Positions 1 to 4,984 of a DNA stretch of 5,997 bases are shown in pieces. How positions within the stretch are numbered: the first letter of the stretch is position 1; each line of letters begins with the position of its first letter. The notes under the pieces were generated by a model, which saw only the letters and a program-made list of their open reading frames with translations, did no database searches and was not told the DNA's origin. Origin of the DNA: Ignavibacteriota bacterium (GTDB lineage: Bacteria > Bacteroidota > UBA10030 > JAHEZR01); contig JAHEZR010000058.1 of NCBI GenBank assembly GCA_023251005.1, forward strand, positions 1-5,997. Direction: 5' to 3'. Position numbers and translations under genes: made by a program.

Positions 1-30
1 TCCAACTTTTCTCATCAAAAGGGAAATAAG

Positions 31-543
31 ATGGCTCAATTTGAGAAAGTCACCTTCGGCGCCGGTTGTTTTTGGTGTGTCGAAGCGGTCTTTGAGCGGC
101 TCCCGGGTGTGCAATCGGTCGTCGCAGGTTATGCGGGTGGAACGAAACCAAACCCTACCTATCAAGAAGTATGCACCGATACCACGGGACACGCTGAGGT
201 CGCCCAGATAACGTTCGACCCTGCAAAGATCAGCTACGAAAAACTATTGGATATGTTCTGGGAGGCTCACGATCCCACAACATTGAATCGGCAAGGAGCG
301 GATGCTGGCACACAGTACCGCTCCGTGATCTTCTATAACGACGAGAAGCAGAAAGTAGCTGCAGAGAAGTCGAAGAATGAGGCTCAAAAGAATTTCGACG
401 ATCCGATCGTCACGGAAATCAAACCGCTCACTCATTTCTACGCAGCGGAGAACTACCATCAGGACTACTTCAACAAAAATCCAAATGCCCCGTATTGCGT
501 TTATGTTATCAAGCCGAAACTGAAAAAGCTAAAGTTGAATTGA
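31..543 (+). CDS. msrA: Peptide-methionine (S)-S-oxide reductase MsrA
   Basis: Reduces the S-epimer of methionine sulfoxide, free or in proteins, using a thioredoxin-type reductant. The 170-residue protein is the usual length for a single-domain MsrA. The active-site signature GCFWC is at residues 12-16 with catalytic Cys13. Other family motifs are GYAGG (33-37), GHAEV (53-57), GTQYRSVIFY (93-102) and YHQDYF (142-147). Cys156 in the C-terminal PYC segment is the likely resolving cysteine; this is inferred from family layout. No signal peptide is visible, so a cytoplasmic location is expected. The ATG start is preceded by AAAAGGGA at 17-24 with a 6-base spacer. The tail is lysine rich (KPKLKKLKLN). 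It opens the visible + strand group and is followed 94 bases later by sodC; its partner msrB closes the group. Identification is secure; whether it is co-transcribed with sodC is not shown. Confidence 0.97.
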   Translation: MAQFEKVTFGAGCFWCVEAVFERLPGVQSVVAGYAGGTKPNPTYQEVCTDTTGHAEVAQITFDPAKISYEKLLDMFWEAHDPTTLNRQGADAGTQYRSVIFYNDEKQKVAAEKSKNEAQKNFDDPIVTEIKPLTHFYAAENYHQDYFNKNPNAPYCVYVIKPKLKKLKLN

Positions 544-554
544 CCCAGCTGTCC

Positions 555-576
555 AACAAGTCCATTCCTTGTTTTC
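555..576 (+). terminator. Weak terminator-like hairpin after msrA
   Basis: AACAAG (555-560) and CTTGTT (568-573) form a 6-bp AT-rich stem with a 7-base loop, and the T-rich bases of the 3' arm run on to 574-575. The stem is short and weak, so it may only attenuate or do nothing. If real it would partly separate msrA from sodC. Confidence 0.25.
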
Positions 577-618
577 AGAAGTCGACCGATTTTCATAACC
601 TACTCTTCATCCAATCCG

Positions 619-628
619 AAAGGAGGAG
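619..628 (+). promoter_or_regulatory. Strong Shine-Dalgarno of sodC
   Basis: AAAGGAGGAG lies 9 bases before the sodC ATG at 638 and is the strongest ribosome binding site in the + strand group. It fixes the sodC start. An earlier ATG at 630 is out of frame and opens only a 12-codon reading frame. Confidence 0.8.
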
Positions 629-637
629 AATGACAAT

Positions 638-1177
638 ATGTTCAGAATTGCAAACCTCTTCGCTTTAATTGCGGTGATCTGTGTTTTCTCGGCAGCGGCT
701 CAGATGAAACACGAAGAGAAACCTGCTGTCACCAAGGCGATTTGTGTTCTGCACCCGACCAAGGGGAGCGAAGTTCATGGGACTGTAACATTTGAAGCTT
801 CCGAGAAAGGTGTGCGCGTTGTGGCGCATGTGTCGGGTCTTAAGCCCGGGAAGCATGGATTCCACATCCACGAGTTCGGTGATTGTAGCTCGGACAGCGG
901 AACCTCCGCGGGTGGTCATTTCAATCCCACTGCGATGCCACACAGCATGCCTTCCAGTGAGAAGCGGCACGTTGGTGATCTCGGAAATATTGAAGCGGAC
1001 AAGGATGGAAAAGCGAATCTCGACTATATTGATCTCATGCTCTCTCTTAATGGGGACAATTCTATTATCGGTCGAGGCGTCATTGTTCACGAAAAGGAAG
1101 ATGATTTTAAGACACAGCCGACCGGAGCTGCCGGTGCGCGTCTCGCTTGTGGAGTGATCGGTGTCGCGAAAAAGTAG
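638..1177 (+). CDS. sodC: Cu/Zn superoxide dismutase, exported
   Basis: Converts superoxide to oxygen and hydrogen peroxide in the periplasm or at the cell surface. The 179-residue protein starts with a Sec-type signal peptide: residues 1-21 have a hydrophobic core and an AAA near residue 21. All metal and structural residues of the family can be placed: Cu ligands His76 and His78 in HGFHIH, bridging His94 in GGHFNP, Zn ligands His102, His111 and Asp114 (RHVGDLGN), and Cu ligand His151 in VIVHE. Cys83 and Cys171 are placed for the conserved disulfide, and Arg168 in GARLACG is the substrate-guiding arginine. Cys36 is an extra, unpaired cysteine. A strong Shine-Dalgarno supports the start. The gene lies between msrA and the molybdoenzyme, 83 bases before the latter, which fits an extracytoplasmic oxidant-defence group. 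Confidence 0.96.
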   Translation: MFRIANLFALIAVICVFSAAAQMKHEEKPAVTKAICVLHPTKGSEVHGTVTFEASEKGVRVVAHVSGLKPGKHGFHIHEFGDCSSDSGTSAGGHFNPTAMPHSMPSSEKRHVGDLGNIEADKDGKANLDYIDLMLSLNGDNSIIGRGVIVHEKEDDFKTQPTGAAGARLACGVIGVAKK

Positions 1178-1260
1178 GTTGGAAAAGAGACCGGGCTGAA
1201 GTTCGAAGTTGCCTTCCTCTGAATGTAACCACCGGTGATCTTCATTTCTTCCACGAAGTC

Positions 1261-2484
1261 ATGATGGCTGAAGCTTTCACCTCCCACGGCCACAATGAAA
1301 AAGACTTCCTAGAGGCAGATCTCTCCCGACGGTCTTTTCTGAGAAAAATAGCCGTCGGTGGTGGGTCTCTCATTTTTGCTCCAGAGATAGTTAATCCCTC
1401 CAATTTTATTCTCGGCTTTGATGAACCAAGTCCAAGACTGATAACTCGGGTCACCCGTCCGGCAAATCTAGAGACTCCTGTTAGCGAATTCACTTCCTGG
1501 ATCACCCCGAACGATGTATTCTTCGTGCGAAGTCATTTCGGTCCGCCGCGGGCCCGTATGCTAAAGGATTGGCGTCTAAGGGTAACTGGGGACGTTCGGC
1601 GTCCGCTTGCGCTCACGCTTCCTGATCTCAGGAGCTTCGAGGAAGTTACATTGCCACTTCTTGTTCAATGCGCCGGGAATGGGAGAGCTCTCTTTCGACC
1701 TCGCGTGCCCGGTGCACAATGGGAAAAAGGAGCGGTAGGGAATGCCACATGGACAGGCGTTCGTTTGCGTGACGTGCTGCAGAGGGCCGGGATGGGAGTG
1801 AGGGCGAAGCACGTTCGACTGCAAGGAGCCGACCGCCCACTTCGACCTCAGACTCCACTCTTCATTCGCAGCATCCCGATTGAGAAGGCATTAGACCCCA
1901 ACACGTTGCTCGCCTATAAAATGAACGGCGAACCACTTTCTCCCCTGCACGGGGCACCTCTACGGATCATTGTTCCCGGCTGGTACGGTGACCACTGCGT
2001 GAAATGGCTGACGGACATCAACCTCCAAGAGGAAGAGGCCGAGGGTTTCTACATGCGGACGGCCTATCGCCTACCAAAGTCTCCGTTGATTGCCGGGGCG
2101 CCATTGAATGTTGCCGACTCTTATCCACTGAGCGAGATGGTGGTGAAATCTCTTATCGCCCAACCTGTGGAGGGTTCTGTTTTACGGCAGGCGGAGATCG
2201 CAATACAGGGAGTTGCATTTACCGGCGAGGCAGAAATTTCTCGCGTGGAGGTTTCCACAGACCGCGGGAAAACCTGGAACGATGCAAATCTTGGGAACGA
2301 AACCACAAAGTATAGCTGGAGGTTGTGGTACTATCGGTGGACGCCACCGGAGAAGGGAAACTATTCAATCCTTTCCCGCGCTACAGATAGTCGCGCAAAT
2401 ACACAGCTGGAGATTTCTCCCTGGAATCCCGGCGGGTATCTCTGGAATGGAATCGATCAAGTACGCGTCCAAGTGACGGCATGA
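1261..2484 (+). CDS. Sulfite-oxidase-family molybdopterin enzyme (SorA-like sulfite dehydrogenase), Tat-exported
   Basis: Probably oxidises sulfite to sulfate in the periplasm at a molybdenum cofactor and hands electrons to the cytochrome c encoded next. From ATG 1261 it has 407 residues. A twin-arginine signal SRRSFLRK is at 22-29, followed by a short hydrophobic stretch. The Mo-cofactor domain spans about 60-275: ITPNDVFFVRSHFGPP (81-96), the Mo-ligand Cys137 in QCAGNGR, GAVGNATWTGVRLRDVL (157-173), and PGWYGDHCVKWLTDI (239-253). FYMRTAYRLP (263-272) leads into the C-terminal dimerisation domain (about 285-405). The frame is open back to 1147, inside sodC, but that extension places 38 unlikely residues before the Tat signal. 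ATG 1264 is an alternative, with only a weak GAAG (1254-1257) upstream. The last codons overlap the cytochrome gene by ATGA. Substrate is inferred: SoxC or a methionine-sulfoxide-related role is possible but less likely. Confidence 0.9.
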   Translation: MMAEAFTSHGHNEKDFLEADLSRRSFLRKIAVGGGSLIFAPEIVNPSNFILGFDEPSPRLITRVTRPANLETPVSEFTSWITPNDVFFVRSHFGPPRARMLKDWRLRVTGDVRRPLALTLPDLRSFEEVTLPLLVQCAGNGRALFRPRVPGAQWEKGAVGNATWTGVRLRDVLQRAGMGVRAKHVRLQGADRPLRPQTPLFIRSIPIEKALDPNTLLAYKMNGEPLSPLHGAPLRIIVPGWYGDHCVKWLTDINLQEEEAEGFYMRTAYRLPKSPLIAGAPLNVADSYPLSEMVVKSLIAQPVEGSVLRQAEIAIQGVAFTGEAEISRVEVSTDRGKTWNDANLGNETTKYSWRLWYYRWTPPEKGNYSILSRATDSRANTQLEISPWNPGGYLWNGIDQVRVQVTA

Positions 2485-3146
2485 CGAAGACCGGTGAGAA
2501 TAACAGCCCGATTAATTGGCGGGCACTTTACTGTCTAGCAGCTCTTGTCGCCACGATATACCTCTCCCTTCTTTTGTCCCCGCCTTCATCCCATCTATTT
2601 TCCCAGGAGAGCAGGGATAAACACCAGATAGACTCACTGAAGCAAGAAGGAGGCGTCTTGGTTGCAACTCAATGTGCGGGCTGCCACACATTGGATCTGG
2701 TTGCCTCGCAGCGCCTGACGAGAGGACAGTGGGAAAAGGTCGTCAACAAAATGATTGGCTGGGGGAGTACTCTTGATTCCACAAGGATAAACGACGCAGT
2801 GGCTTTCCTGAGTGCGTTCTACACCCCGTCTACGACTGAGGCAGACACTGTACTCTTGAACGTGCCGATCATTCTTTCGACGGGAGAAATATCTGTGATC
2901 AGGAATTTGAAAGGAAACCCAAAAAGGGGAAGACGGCTCTATAAGCAGATGTGTGTAGCTTGCCATGAGGATCCAAAGGAAGGTGTGATCGCGGGGACAG
3001 TTCTGGAGGACAATCCACTTCTCAGAGCTGAGGAATCATTTTGGGGTGTGGTCTTAAACGGCCGGAATGAGATGCCTTCGTTCAGAGGGGGTGCCACAAA
3101 TCAAGAAATCGCGGACATCCTTGCGTGGCTTAAGACGACATATTGA
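2481..3146 (+). CDS. Membrane-anchored diheme cytochrome c, probable electron acceptor subunit of the molybdoenzyme (SorB-like)
   Basis: A 221-residue c-type cytochrome that likely accepts electrons from the adjacent molybdoenzyme. Residues 14-33 form a single hydrophobic segment (uncleaved anchor or signal), after a short polar N-terminus. There are two heme-binding sites. The first is CAGCH at 65-69, with Met91 in VVNKMIGWG as a candidate axial ligand. The second is CVACH at 158-162, with Met198 in GRNEMPSF. The second domain (about 145-221) reads as an ordinary class I cytochrome c; the first (about 55-115) resembles the heme domain found with sulfite dehydrogenases. The ATG overlaps the upstream stop as ATGA and has no Shine-Dalgarno of its own, so translation is probably coupled. 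This tight coupling is the best evidence that the two form a complex. The name SorB is not certain, because classical SorB is monoheme. Confidence 0.88.
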   Translation: MTKTGENNSPINWRALYCLAALVATIYLSLLLSPPSSHLFSQESRDKHQIDSLKQEGGVLVATQCAGCHTLDLVASQRLTRGQWEKVVNKMIGWGSTLDSTRINDAVAFLSAFYTPSTTEADTVLLNVPIILSTGEISVIRNLKGNPKRGRRLYKQMCVACHEDPKEGVIAGTVLEDNPLLRAEESFWGVVLNGRNEMPSFRGGATNQEIADILAWLKTTY

Positions 3147-3169
3147 GTGAGGAACCGCGAACCTCATTC
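3145..3169 (+). terminator. Hairpin overlapping the cytochrome stop codon, possible weak terminator or attenuator
   Basis: GAGTGAGG (3145-3152) and CCTCATTC (3162-3169) pair as an 8-bp stem including one G-T, with a 9-base loop. Only a loose T-rich stretch (ATTTGTT) follows, so it is not a canonical terminator. It may reduce read-through into msrB or stabilise the upstream mRNA. Confidence 0.3.
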
Positions 3170-3211
3170 CATTTGTTAATGAAGAGAACGATCAAAGCCG
3201 AAGATTAATCT

Positions 3212-3784
3212 ATGAAGCCTAATCCTCTATTCTTAGGAATAACCCTTCTAACTTTAATGGCCAGTTGCAACCGTACCGATGCGTACGATCCGCAGACTCA
3301 GGCCAAGGCAAAGGGGGATTCGGGGGCGAAGAAGACGACCCCTTCGGAGATAAAAGTGTACTCAGTACTGGAGAAAGGATTTATCATGACGCAGAAGGTA
3401 ATCAAGACGGACGAGGAATGGAAGAAACAGCTTACTCCGCAGCAATATTCCATCACGCGAGAAAAAGGAACGGAGAGAGCATTCACAGGCCAACACTGGA
3501 ACACCCACGACAAAGGGATTTACAAGTGCGTTGGCTGCGGCAACGACTTGTTTACTTCAGAGACAAAGTTTCAGTCCGGCACAGGCTGGCCAAGCTTCTG
3601 GGCGCCGGTTGCCGAAGAAAACATCCGAACTGAGACTGATAACAGCCTCATTATGCAGAGAACAGAAGTGTTGTGCAGCAGATGCGATTCACATCTCGGA
3701 CACATCTTCGACGATGGACCGGAACCCACTGGCTTGCGCTACTGCATCAACTCTGCAGCTCTCAAGCTTGTGAAGACCGATTGA
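3212..3784 (+). CDS. msrB: Peptide-methionine (R)-S-oxide reductase MsrB with lipoprotein-like N-terminus
   Basis: Reduces the R-epimer of protein methionine sulfoxide, complementing MsrA. From ATG 3212 it has 190 residues. Residues 1-19 look like a lipoprotein signal ending LMASC, with Cys19 as the possible lipidated residue, then a polar linker to about 57. The MsrB domain starts near 60. Zinc-binding CVGC (106-109) and CSRC (155-158) are complete. GTGWPSFW is at 123-130, [11 protein letters not shown] at 160-170, and catalytic Cys178 lies in RYCINSAAL. The position that holds a resolving cysteine in many MsrBs (GCGWPSF) is Thr124 here. The upstream start has no good Shine-Dalgarno, while the internal ATG at 3386 (Met59) does, and would give a 132-residue cytosolic MsrB of standard form. 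It is the last gene of the + strand group and ends just before a bidirectional terminator. Family assignment is certain; the true start is not. Confidence 0.95.
   Translation: MKPNPLFLGITLLTLMASCNRTDAYDPQTQAKAKGDSGAKKTTPSEIKVYSVLEKGFIMTQKVIKTDEEWKKQLTPQQYSITREKGTERAFTGQHWNTHDKGIYKCVGCGNDLFTSETKFQSGTGWPSFWAPVAEENIRTETDNSLIMQRTEVLCSRCDSHLGHIFDDGPEPTGLRYCINSAALKLVKTD
3374..3388 (+). promoter_or_regulatory. Shine-Dalgarno and internal start codon within msrB
   Basis: AAAGGA (3374-3379) sits 6 bases before an in-frame ATG at 3386-3388, inside GGAGAAAGGA. The downstream start encodes [12 protein letters not shown], which reads like the usual beginning of a cytosolic MsrB. This could be an alternative or the sole true start. 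Confidence 0.55.
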
Positions 3785-3812
3785 ATTCGATGTCAATTAC
3801 CTTGCATAAAAT

Positions 3813-3842
3813 AAAAAACCCCGCTATCTCAGCGGGGTTTTT
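3813..3842. terminator. Bidirectional rho-independent terminator between msrB and cspA
   Basis: CCCCGCT (3819-3825) and AGCGGGG (3831-3837) form a 7-bp GC-rich stem with loop ATCTC. It is flanked by six A on the left (3813-3818) and five T on the right (3838-3842), so it works for msrB on + and for cspA on -. It lies 28 bases after the msrB stop and 18 bases beyond the cspA stop. Confidence 0.93.
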
Positions 3843-3860
3843 CGTTGGTTCAAAAAGTCC

Positions 3861-4061
3861 TTAGACTTTCGTCACGTTCGAAGCCTGGAGCCCTTTCGGA
3901 CCCTTCTCGACTTCAAACTCTACAACGTCGCCTTCGTTCAGGTTCTTGTAGCCGTCACCCACGATGGCATTGAAATGTACGAATACATCCTCGCCGCCCG
4001 GACGTGAAATGAAGCCGTAACCTTTGGCTCCGTTGAACCACTTGACTGTTCCTTTTTCCAT
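3861..4061 (-). CDS. cspA: Cold-shock domain protein, CspA family
   Basis: A 66-residue single cold-shock domain that binds single-stranded nucleic acid, acting as an RNA chaperone that melts secondary structure and can act as an antiterminator. It has the full domain: VKWFN at 6-10, RNP1 KGYGFI at 14-19, RNP2 VFVHF at 26-30, and the C-terminal strand [10 protein letters not shown]. The length is typical. The ATG is preceded by AAGAAAGGA (4070-4078) with an 8-base spacer. The leader upstream is long and strongly structured, with a candidate promoter about 205 bases before the start, as is usual for cold-inducible csp genes. Whether this copy is cold-induced or constitutive cannot be seen. cspA is used as a family name; the exact paralog is not determined. 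Confidence 0.96.
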   Translation of the reverse strand: MEKGTVKWFNGAKGYGFISRPGGEDVFVHFNAIVGDGYKNLNEGDVVEFEVEKGPKGLQASNVTKV

Positions 4062-4069
4062 GGAACAAA

Positions 4070-4078
4070 TCCTTTCTT
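4070..4078 (-). promoter_or_regulatory. Shine-Dalgarno of cspA
   Basis: On the - strand AAGAAAGGA is followed by 8 bases and then the ATG at 4061. It lies just downstream of a small leader hairpin (4092-4110), so its exposure could be affected by leader folding. Confidence 0.75.
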
Positions 4079-4091
4079 GAATCTTGTGTTA

Positions 4092-4110
4092 TCCCGATCT
4101 ACCATCGGGA
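4092..4110 (-). promoter_or_regulatory. Leader hairpin near the cspA ribosome binding site
   Basis: Perfect 7-bp inverted repeat TCCCGAT / ATCGGGA with a 5-base loop, ending about 13 bases upstream of the cspA Shine-Dalgarno. It lacks a T-run, so it is not a terminator. It may be an mRNA stability or temperature-responsive element, or an operator; function is inferred only from position. Confidence 0.5.
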
Positions 4111-4129
4111 AGGTGTACCCCGACAATGA

Positions 4130-4144
4130 TTGCTCTTAAAGCAA
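4130..4144 (-). repeat. Small inverted repeat in the cspA leader
   Basis: TTGCT and AGCAA form a 5-bp stem with a 5-base loop, directly adjacent to the U-run of the larger hairpin at 4147-4190. It is small enough to be chance, but it sits in a series of four hairpins. Confidence 0.3.
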
Positions 4145-4190
4145 AAAATCGCTTCAAATGGCTTGCAATGTAGCACCATTTGTTGCGATT
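4143..4190 (-). terminator. Terminator-like hairpin with U-run inside the cspA leader (attenuator or end of a small RNA)
   Basis: On the - strand, AATCGC and GCGATT pair (6 bp), then an AA/AA internal mismatch, then CAAATGG with CCATTTG (7 bp), and a further TGC/GCA at the tip. The 3' arm runs into a stretch of six T (4148-4143). The + strand has no T-run on its side, so the polarity fits - strand transcription. It lies between the candidate promoter (4274-4302) and cspA, so it would stop transcription early unless opened. It could instead end a transcript coming from the hemerythrin gene. Confidence 0.6.
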
Positions 4191-4196
4191 CCGATT

Positions 4197-4229
4197 GCTG
4201 GTTCACAAGTCAACTTGTGGTAAACCAGC
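4197..4229 (-). repeat. 14-bp imperfect hairpin in the cspA leader
   Basis: GCTGGTT pairs with AACCAGC, and CACAAGT with ACTTGTG, giving 14 base pairs with a 3-base one-sided bulge (4220-4222) and a very tight tip. No T-run follows on either strand, so it is not an intrinsic terminator. On the - strand it is transcribed before the terminator-like hairpin, separated by 6 bases. A structural or antitermination role, or a DNA operator, are possible. Confidence 0.55.
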
Positions 4230-4273
4230 ACGATCTAAAAGCGTATCAACGGTGTACTGTTGTTTGCACTCTT

Positions 4274-4302
4274 ATTGTAAGAACATTCCTTACCAATAGC
4301 AA
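4274..4302 (-). promoter_or_regulatory. Sigma70-like promoter for cspA leader / small RNA
   Basis: Reading the - strand: -35 TTGCTA (4302-4297, 4 of 6 to consensus), spacer 17 bases, -10 TACAAT (4279-4274, 5 of 6). Transcription would start near 4267, giving a leader of about 205 bases to the cspA ATG. The match is good if the organism uses a standard vegetative consensus; in Bacteroidota the consensus differs. Confidence 0.5.
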
Positions 4303-4363
4303 GGACTTTCTTTTGGGGAGAAATAGACAACTTCTTCGCTTTTGGGGCTTCAAGCAGGGTTTT

Positions 4364-4852
4364 CTAGTCGACGGAGTGGGTTATCCGTTGAGCAATGGAG
4401 CGGAGTTCTTCTTTGCTGAGGAATTTTCGGGCGATGGGGAACAGGATATCGTTCTCTTTATGGATGTGGTTGACGAAAATTCGGACGACATTCTTGCCTG
4501 CTGAGACAAGCTCCGTGATCGCCGCACGATCGAATGGGTTCGCTCTCACCCTCTCGATGCATTCTTCAAATTCTCCGTGTGCCTCCTCCAATTCTCGATG
4601 GTCAGCTCGAAGACTTTTCGTCGGCCCCTCGACGTGATGCTCGAGAGCGGGAAAGAGGAGTTCTTCTTCGGAGAGATTGTGTACGCTCACTTCTTCTTTG
4701 ATGTAGCGAGCTGCAGAGAGAATCCGGGCGAACCTCTCTTCTGAAAACCCTTCGTGAATGAATTCGTCCGTTGTCTTGTTCAGGAGATGGAGCTTTTGAA
4801 GCGCCTGCTCGTGCTCTTTAATAAGTTGTGCTATGGGGTCATAGGACTTCAT
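4364..4852 (-). CDS. Hemerythrin/HHE cation-binding domain protein
   Basis: A soluble all-helical diiron protein of the hemerythrin-like family; members bind oxygen, sense oxygen or NO, or supply iron for Fe-S repair. From ATG 4852 it has 162 residues. Candidate iron ligands are His14 (KEHEQ), His58 and Glu62 (VHNLSEEELLFP), His85 (ADHREL), and His129 and Glu133 (NHIHKENDILFP). The spacings (44, 27 and 44 between the His residues) are close to those I recall for the E. coli YtfE/RIC catalytic domain, without its N-terminal ScdA-type domain. No signal peptide is present, so it is cytoplasmic. The frame stays open upstream to a TTG at 4891, adding 13 residues, but neither start has a clear Shine-Dalgarno. 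It lies between clpC and the cspA promoter on the same strand. Function beyond diiron binding is not determined. Confidence 0.88.
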   Translation of the reverse strand: MKSYDPIAQLIKEHEQALQKLHLLNKTTDEFIHEGFSEERFARILSAARYIKEEVSVHNLSEEELLFPALEHHVEGPTKSLRADHRELEEAHGEFEECIERVRANPFDRAAITELVSAGKNVVRIFVNHIHKENDILFPIARKFLSKEELRSIAQRITHSVD

Positions 4853-4927
4853 TTCGGATTTCAATGTAGATGATTTTTGGACAACAAGCAACCCATATCA
4901 AGTTTGTTGCCGACCGCCTAACAATGG

Positions 4928-4955
4928 AAACGTCCTCCCGGACTGCGAGAGGACG
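4928..4955 (-). terminator. Probable terminator after clpC
   Basis: On the - strand CGTCCTC pairs with GAGGACG (7 bp, extendable to 9 with a G-U and a C-G), loop about 7-11 bases, followed by TTT (4930-4928) then CC. It begins 30 bases after the clpC stop. The T-run is short, so termination may be partial and the hemerythrin gene might still be read from clpC. Confidence 0.6.
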
Positions 4956-4984
4956 CTTCAACTCTTTAATGAGAAACTTATCGT

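Larger units (their letters stand above)
4143..4267 (-). ncRNA. Candidate leader RNA or small RNA of about 125 nt upstream of cspA
   Basis: The candidate promoter at 4274-4302 would start RNA near 4267. The first 125 or so bases hold two strong hairpins (4229-4197, then 4190-4147) and end in a U-run. That layout equals either a free-standing small RNA or a prematurely terminated cspA leader. I recognise no known RNA family. There is no coding frame of note on the - strand here. Confidence 0.35.

Noticed and set aside
630..668. Short upstream reading frame starting at ATG 630 before sodC
   Set aside because: Twelve codons out of frame with sodC, sharing its Shine-Dalgarno at tighter spacing. 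Its sequence is fully explained by sodC coding and nothing suggests a functional peptide.
665..1090. Long antisense frame within sodC
   Set aside because: It mirrors the codon pattern of sodC, has no recognisable domain, and sodC is certain in the opposite strand.
1147..1260. Upstream extension of the molybdoenzyme frame overlapping sodC
   Set aside because: It adds 38 residues rich in charge and cysteine ahead of a clear Tat signal, overlaps the conserved end of sodC in another frame and has no ribosome binding site. The start at 1261 (or 1264) is more natural.
1261..3146. SoxCD sulfane dehydrogenase instead of SorAB-type
   Set aside because: SoxC/D is also a Mo enzyme plus diheme cytochrome c, but no other sox genes are visible, and the motifs WITPNDVFFVRSHFGPP and FYMRTAYRLP look more like the SorA group. 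It remains a minor alternative.
4130..4504. 124-codon + strand reading frame across the cspA leader
   Set aside because: Half of it is antisense to the hemerythrin gene and the rest runs through the hairpins. The protein shows no family motif and there is no ribosome binding site, so it is a chance frame.
4853..4891. TTG start adding 13 residues to the hemerythrin protein
   Set aside because: The frame is open but the added residues carry no motif and no Shine-Dalgarno precedes the TTG. ATG 4852 keeps the whole domain. The choice is not decisive, since ATG 4852 also lacks a good site.
4855..4891. Promoter for the hemerythrin gene (TTGCTT, 17 bases, TACATT)
   Set aside because: Matches are only 3 and 4 of 6, and the start would fall within a few bases of the ATG, leaving almost no leader. 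Too weak to report as a feature.
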